NCBI GenBank assembly: GCA_008360955.1
Contig: LUCM01008256.1
Span: 310,001-374,000 of the forward strand
Direction of reading: 5' to 3'
DNA: 64,000 nucleotides
From: Fasciolopsis buskii
Taxonomy: Eukaryota > Platyhelminthes > Trematoda > Plagiorchiida > Fasciolidae
Part shown: positions 59,575 to 64,000 of the stretch, piece by piece
Layout of the letters: each line of letters begins with the position of its first letter
Numbering within the stretch: the first letter of the stretch is position 1
Notes under the pieces: model-generated
What the model saw: only the letters and a program-made list of their open reading frames with translations
Database searches by the model: none
Told to the model about the DNA's origin: nothing
Made by a program: the position numbers and the translations under genes

Positions 59575-59995
59575 ATGGTAATTATCATGTTCTTATCATA
59601 ATTTTCCTTACTTATTTCTAGCCCCAAAATGAACATATCGAACTCCACAGGAAGCGTCACGGATATAGGTTCGATTATTTCGAACGAAAGTAATATGCAT
59701 TCTTTATTTTTTTAAGTCTTTCAGGCGGAAGAAAGAAGCGCGTGAACCCCATGAGCGCAGTTTGAAGGCCCGAAAGATCAGAGGTCTGAAGGCCAAAATT
59801 GCGAACAAAGAGAGATTTAAAGAGAAAGTTCAAATGAAGAAGACTCTCAGGATGCACGAGCTAAAAAAAACCAATCAAAAGGCAGGCGAAGCCGGTGGGC
59901 CAGGTGAAAAGCCTGCTTATCTCCTGGATAGGGACGAGCAGATTTCAGCGAAGATCCTATCCAATACAGTTAAACAAAAACGAGCAGAGAAGGTT
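59575..59995 (+). CDS. NSA2: NSA2, 60S ribosome biogenesis protein (5' part, spliced)
   Basis: NSA2 is a nucleolar pre-60S assembly factor (older name TGF-beta-inducible nuclear protein 1). Three exons join to 342 bases, 114 codons: 59575-59577 (ATG only), 59622-59689 and 59725-59995. The family begins M-P-Q-N-E. Here PQNEHIELHRKRHGYRFDYF starts exactly at an acceptor, and a lone ATG followed by GTAATT sits 44 bases upstream, which gives the correct N-terminus. Exon 3 carries the basic N-terminal domain (RKKEAREPHERS, QMKKTLRMHE, PAYLLDRDEQ, KQKRAEKV). Introns are 44 and 35 bases. The family protein is about 260 residues. The C-terminal beta-barrel part, after the GKW motif, is not in the window, so the next intron is at least 4 kb. 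An upstream in-frame ATG after another splice cannot be excluded. Confidence 0.9.
59622..59689 (+). CDS. NSA2: NSA2 coding exon 2
   Basis: The exon lies between the acceptor TTTCTAG (ending 59621) and the donor GTAATATG at 59690. It encodes residues 2-23 of NSA2 plus two bases of Lys24. The frame would reach TAA directly after the donor, which confirms the splice. Conserved features are PQNE, IELHRKR and the RFDYFER block. Confidence 0.88.
59725..59995 (+). CDS. NSA2: NSA2 coding exon 3
   Basis: It follows a 35-base intron (59690-59724) whose 3' half is T-rich. The first base completes the Lys codon split in exon 2. The exon encodes the long basic helix region that NSA2 uses on the pre-60S particle, up to the Val before the donor GTAAGTT at 59996. 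The ATG at 59762 inside this exon is internal. Confidence 0.88.
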
Positions 59996-61040
59996 GTAAG
60001 TTAAATGGCTTGGCGCTGTTATATCGTTTTGTTCCATGTTTTCCTTAATCATCTAACGTCCTTTTTAAAGAACATCTATTTCGCCATCGTCAGTAATATG
60101 GTGGACCTCCTGGAAGATGTCTTTTATGATTTTATTTGCCTGATTGATGCTTTCCTGTCCATTATAGGAAAAACCTCACTGCCAGCGATTACCATTCGTC
60201 AGATGAGAATAATGCCGATGGACACCAACCGCTTGTATTTGGACGGACTTCATAAGAATTCTGGTCATTGGCGCACTCCAAGCAAATGTCGTCAGTTGCG
60301 CGTGCGTTTATGACGTGCACATCCATAAACCTGGTGACCATAGTGCTGCAGAGTCCTGAAGTGCCGTTGTAAAAATAAGCTTCGGTTACGTGTTCGCTAA
60401 CGGCGCGTATTTTGGCAACATGCTCTCCTTGGGTCAAAAAAGGCAGATGATGTCAAAGGCAACGAGTTGGCGATTGGCGCTCGAAACGAGAATTTTAGGA
60501 GTCAGTCACAATCAATTACTAAGCAACCTCAAAACCCCGTAGGTTCAAAGCGGAAGGTAGGATCTTCATTTGCTTGCGGTAATGCTAGTGGACTTTCATC
60601 CCACTCCAGTGTATGGACTGACAGAATGTCCCAAATGACGGTTCTTGGGCTTCGCGCCCGCAGTTTTCTCACCCAAGGTTCCACCTCGGGGTATCTGTAT
60701 CAAGTCCTGCGGGTGATGAATAAGGAACTTATGTAGGCGTGTCTCCGTACCTTCGACAGCGAACCAGATTTGAAAGCGAACATAATTTTCCCTTTCCATA
60801 ACGGGCTGAATTGCGCGCAGAAAACCATGCAGTGAAATATCCCCCATGGGTGGGGCTTTCTGAATTGGTAACCACGCAACCGTGGTTGCTGATCCAGGAG
60901 GGTCTTCCTGCCTGTGTGATACTCCGATAGACTGCAGCAAGTAGTTTGATGTGAACGGGGTTATTCAATACTAGTTCGATTTGTGACTTGACTGGTGTTT
61001 ATCTGGTATGCTTGGTGCGTGGGCTTAGTTGTAGAGCCAT
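59996..61040 (+). other. NSA2 intron 3 start, unrecognised
   Basis: This is the intron after the donor at 59996. I looked for the next NSA2 exon (start GKW.VPLPKV) and saw none to the end of the window. A minus frame at 60940-60596 (114 codons) is not recognised. Confidence 0.5.
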
Positions 61041-61125
61041 GCTCCATAGCCACTAGGGATGACAGCATGGAGAGAGGACTGGCAACCATGATCCTGGAAC
61101 TTGGAGTGCCGAGTCGCTGATTGAC
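61040..61125 (+). repeat. SINE-like repeat E, copy 5 (5' part)
   Basis: 'ccatagccactaggga', 'ggactggcaaccatgatcc' and 'ggaacttggagtgccgag' match the 5' half of the family. The 3' half is absent or diverged. Confidence 0.6.
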
Positions 61126-61225
61126 ATCATTTTAAAGAGGGAAAGGCGAAGTGACTGTAGCAATCATGGTTAGATCGATTTAACTGAAATACCTGATAGT
61201 GTTCTAGCCTCTATAAGGCTCCGTT

Positions 61226-61740
61226 GTGATGCCTATTCACGAGGTTAACGTGCGCGGATGGCAGGGCGGATTCCGCCCTAGTCGGGGTCCATTGGCCAGA
61301 TTTTTACTCCGGCAGTTATTCCAAACACGCCTTACACACGGCCGCCCGACAATCATAGGTTTTACCGACTTCTTCGATTCAGTCGACAGTATTATTCACT
61401 ACTCTTCATCGGAAGAGTATGCGGAAGGAGTTCGTGAACTCCTTTCAAAGATCGCGTATGCATGCCTGTGGTCGAGTGGCGGTATGCGGTGAACTGTCAG
61501 GCTCATTCGAAACGGTCAGCCCTGTTCGACAGGTGCGCGCCATCTCTCCACTTATGTTCAGCTTCGTCGTGAACGAAATAATGGTGTATGCTTTGGACAT
61601 TCAGGATGCAGATTGTCTTATAAAGGGAAGCTGTATGACTTAGATTACGTAGGGGACCCTGGGTGGTTGTTTTGATCTACGGAAGATGCGCAGCGTGCAT
61701 TAGGCTAACTCACGAGGACAGTTGCTCGTATGGCATGTGC
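61226..61740 (+). mobile_element. RTE-like LINE remnant, RT core
   Basis: On +: QGGFRPSRGPLARFLLRQLF, then GRPTIIGFTDFFDSVDS, HACGRVAVCGELSGSFET, SPVRQ.RAISPLMFSFVVNEI. The catalytic box reads YVGD at 61646-61657 where the family has YADD, followed by STEDAQRALG. Frames change three times. This is an RTE reverse transcriptase fragment without endonuclease or C-terminus, lying sense-oriented in the NSA2 intron. Confidence 0.8.
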
Positions 61741-62021
61741 GTTTTGGACTTTCATCGAGAGTAACTAAGGGCTGTGTACGGTTTCAGTTATTTCGCAGTT
61801 ACGTGGTAGCACGGCCCTGGGAGATGAGGACGCTTATATCCAAAGCTTGAGTGACATATGCTGGACTAATGGGCTCGTGGCGTCGGTGAAACGAATTACC
61901 ATCTCCCAATTTGTATAGCAACGTGTTTTTCTAATCCTTTACCGTTCTGTTATTTTTCCGGGTTCAGTTACGAAAGACTTTAAAATTCTTCGCCGGGGGC
62001 TATCAATTTTTAGCCGTGTGT

Positions 62022-62273
62022 CTTTCATAGCACTAACTGAATTGTCCCTAAATCTCTATAATCAGCACTTATCAGCATGTGAGAAATTTGCTCACAATAT
62101 TCTTTCGCATTCCACGCATCTTGCAAAGTGCAGCTCTCATATTTCAACACGATCCGCTTTTCGTTCCATACCCTCCAGAATCAATATCTGTAGGAACTCT
62201 GCTGTCCCATATTTAGCATGCATTTTGACAAACCGTGACGGTCTTTTAACCGAATTCCTGAGCAAACTATCAT
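62022..62273 (+). repeat. dispersed repeat C, copy 2
   Basis: Direct copy of 47662-47926, slightly shorter through small deletions near 62100-62150. Its open frame (62018-62275) is not matched by an open frame in copy 1, so coding function is doubtful. Confidence 0.8.
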
Positions 62274-62439
62274 AATATGCTCTGATCATTCCTCGATGGG
62301 TTTCGTTTTTCACATTTTTACAAGATGATGAGTGTAAATTGTTTTATTTTATTTTATTTTTCACCCTTACCTTTTCGACTGAAGTGCGACATTATTTTTT
62401 TTGTACGCAGTGGTCGATTCAGTGCAATACAATGCAATC

Positions 62440-63165
62440 ATCATCGTCATTGTTCAGCGTTAAGCAGCAAGGCAGGTCTCACTGACCACTGCCCTTTCCC
62501 CAGAGTTACACGTTTCTATAAAAATAGTGAGTATCCAAAGGGAACACGGAGTGGACCTACATAGGCGGGAAAAGATAAGACTTTGCTGCAGCCAACACAC
62601 GGAACACAGTCTAACTGTATCAGCGCACTCTTTCAATCACTCTGTTTCGACAGAAAATGACAACACCATCGCCACTGTTCACGGTTCACTGACATATCCA
62701 TCAGTGTCTCCAGCCAGCTAGTTGACGAGTCTTTCGGACACCAACCACAAAGGCGTGAGACACCTACTTTACCTAAGTCCGCTGCACATTTTCTCATCCC
62801 ACGGTGCCACGTCATCTGTTGGCCTCCACATGGCTTCCTCCATTCCTTAAGAGGAACACAAAATAAGGCACGGTATGGTAGACCAGTGTTCGTCATACGC
62901 AACACGTGACTCAACCAGCGTAGTCTACTAAGGTTCATGATAAAACAAGCTGTTCTCAGAAGTGGCACCGAATACCAGATTCCTAACCTCAATATTACTC
63001 ACCCGGTCACTCCATCCAATCCTAGCTGTAATACGTAAATATCGGTTGTCGAAAACCTCCAGCCGACGAACATCGCCCACACGCATACTCCACGCGTGAT
63101 TTGCTGTTCGCCAACACTCAGAAACAGAACTGTCCGAGAACAAGAACTTCCGAGGCAAGTCAATT
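62440..63165 (-). mobile_element. RTE-type LINE, 3' half of a 5'-inverted copy
   Basis: Minus strand: WSMRVGDVRRLEVFDNRYLR (63100-63040), DRVSNIEVRNLVFGA, LSRLRWLSHVLRM, then the long C-terminal frame 62992-62633 (PYRALFCVPLKEWRKPCGGQ, GMRKCAADLGKVGVSRLCGW). It matches 28603-29290 closely over both the coding part and the 3' UTR. The 3' end lies near 62440 beside a short GAT/ATG-rich tail. At about 63165 the match stops and the rest of the element continues on the opposite strand. Confidence 0.85.
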
Positions 63166-63221
63166 CTAGGACGAGCGTGGGGTTCAAATCAAGCAGGCGG
63201 ATGGCATTTTGGCAACAGGAT

Positions 63222-64000
63222 TTTCGCCTTTGATTCTTAGTCTAGCGATTCATCAAAGACAGCTGATCTTGCAAGGGTCACTGGTCTTAATGGACCAAAA
63301 AAAAACGCCAGCTCCCTAACTTGGCAAGGTGATAAAGATGCGTCGACAGCTTGCAGCATCAGTTGACGATAACCTTTAAGAATGACCGCGAAAACTAGTG
63401 GACTAAGAGTAGCCGGAGAGATTGAAGTTAGCGTCCGCTTCAGATTACAGTTAAGGGCGGTTAAGCGTAAACGTGACACCCGGCAGACGGGGAACTTCGG
63501 TTTAGTGAAGTCGTGTGCGATAGAGATGGAGAAGCTGGAGTGCGTGTAGGACAGACTAAAGCGTGGTGCGTTGCGGCTGAACACGGTGCCAAGGATCAGC
63601 TGTTGGGCTGGCCATTAGCGTAAAACAGTATTTACGGCGCCAACTCTGCAGCTGCAAAGGTCCGTTGGGTAGGGTGGTCACTTGTCACCCAAACGGAAGT
63701 GGAAGTGCAGTCAAAGTATTCGGCTTCTGAAGAGGGAAAAGCAGGCCGGGGTCACGGACTACCTTCCCTCAATTGTTTTCAAATTGCATGGGAATCTCTA
63801 GTGAAATCATTTACCTTTCTTGCTTCATGATATTTGGAACGGAACCGCAGTCCGTCGGTATCGTTGGGACGAAGGTCACTGATTTATTACCCGTTTTCAA
63901 GAAGGGCACTACGGAGGTGACTGTAACATTATCGTGGGATGTAAGTTTGAATTTACCGATAGGTTAATAAGATGTTAGTTATAATACTTCTGCGCGTTTT
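63222..64000 (+). mobile_element. RTE-type LINE, inverted 5' segment of the same copy (runs off the window)
   Basis: The + strand matches the reverse complement of about 30798-30056 nearly base for base: the linker after the endonuclease (DLARVTGLNGPKK), FGLVKSCAIEMEK, YLPSIVFKLHG, FKKGT, and the last bases 'aataagatgttagttataat'. Short deletions and stops are present. Its position and polarity relative to 62440-63165 fit one rearranged insertion. Confidence 0.8.

Overview
This window reads as nuclear DNA of a flatworm, most likely a trematode or a diphyllobothriid cestode. Three things point there: spliced genes with introns of 34-44 bases next to introns of several kilobases, a dense mix of decayed RTE-type and CR1/Jockey-type LINEs with Gypsy and Mutator-like remnants, and almost no long open frames. 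The species call is inference. The element families and introns are read from the sequence.

Only two host genes are recognisable, both on the + strand. ARGLU1 (arginine and glutamate-rich protein 1) starts at 25,234. It has four visible coding exons (25,234-25,418; 25,453-25,596; 33,403-33,628; 41,124-41,207) that join in frame into 213 codons. Its last exon was not found. NSA2, a 60S ribosome biogenesis factor, starts at 59,575. Its first coding exon appears to be the ATG alone, and it continues to 59,995 (114 codons, about the N-terminal 44% of the protein). The rest lies beyond the window.

Layout. 1-2.4 kb: low-complexity DNA. 2.4-4.3 kb (-) and 10.9-12.9 kb (+): two inverted copies of one LINE with a very long shared 3' region. 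9.0-9.6 and 14.7-16.5 kb: other CR1/Jockey-like LINE remains. 17.3-17.8 kb: a dispersed repeat and a tRNA-like SINE head. 20.4-22.2 kb (-): a Gypsy polyprotein remnant. 24.7-41.2 kb: ARGLU1, whose large introns hold an RTE (+, 27.3-28.6) broken by a SINE-like repeat, a near-complete decayed RTE (-, 28.6-31.7), a TA microsatellite, RTE endonuclease remains (-, 36.4-37.6) and RTE reverse transcriptase remains (+, 38.5-39.7). 41.2-59.5 kb: mostly unrecognised DNA, with a cluster of palindromes at 50.4-50.7, a LINE (-, 51.2-52.5), a 1.17-kb foldback structure (53.7-54.9), an AT-rich tract, a MULE transposase remnant (-, 57.1-57.9) and a 5'-truncated LINE (+, 58.5-58.9). 61.0-64.0 kb: more RTE pieces. 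The last of these has the geometry of a 5'-inverted (twin-primed) insertion.

The two host genes serve RNA processing (ARGLU1) and ribosome assembly (NSA2). Nothing indicates that they form a joint system. I see no bacterial-type operon, CRISPR array, intact transposase or functional tRNA/rRNA gene. All homology calls are by eye, without alignment software, so the edges of decayed elements are approximate.
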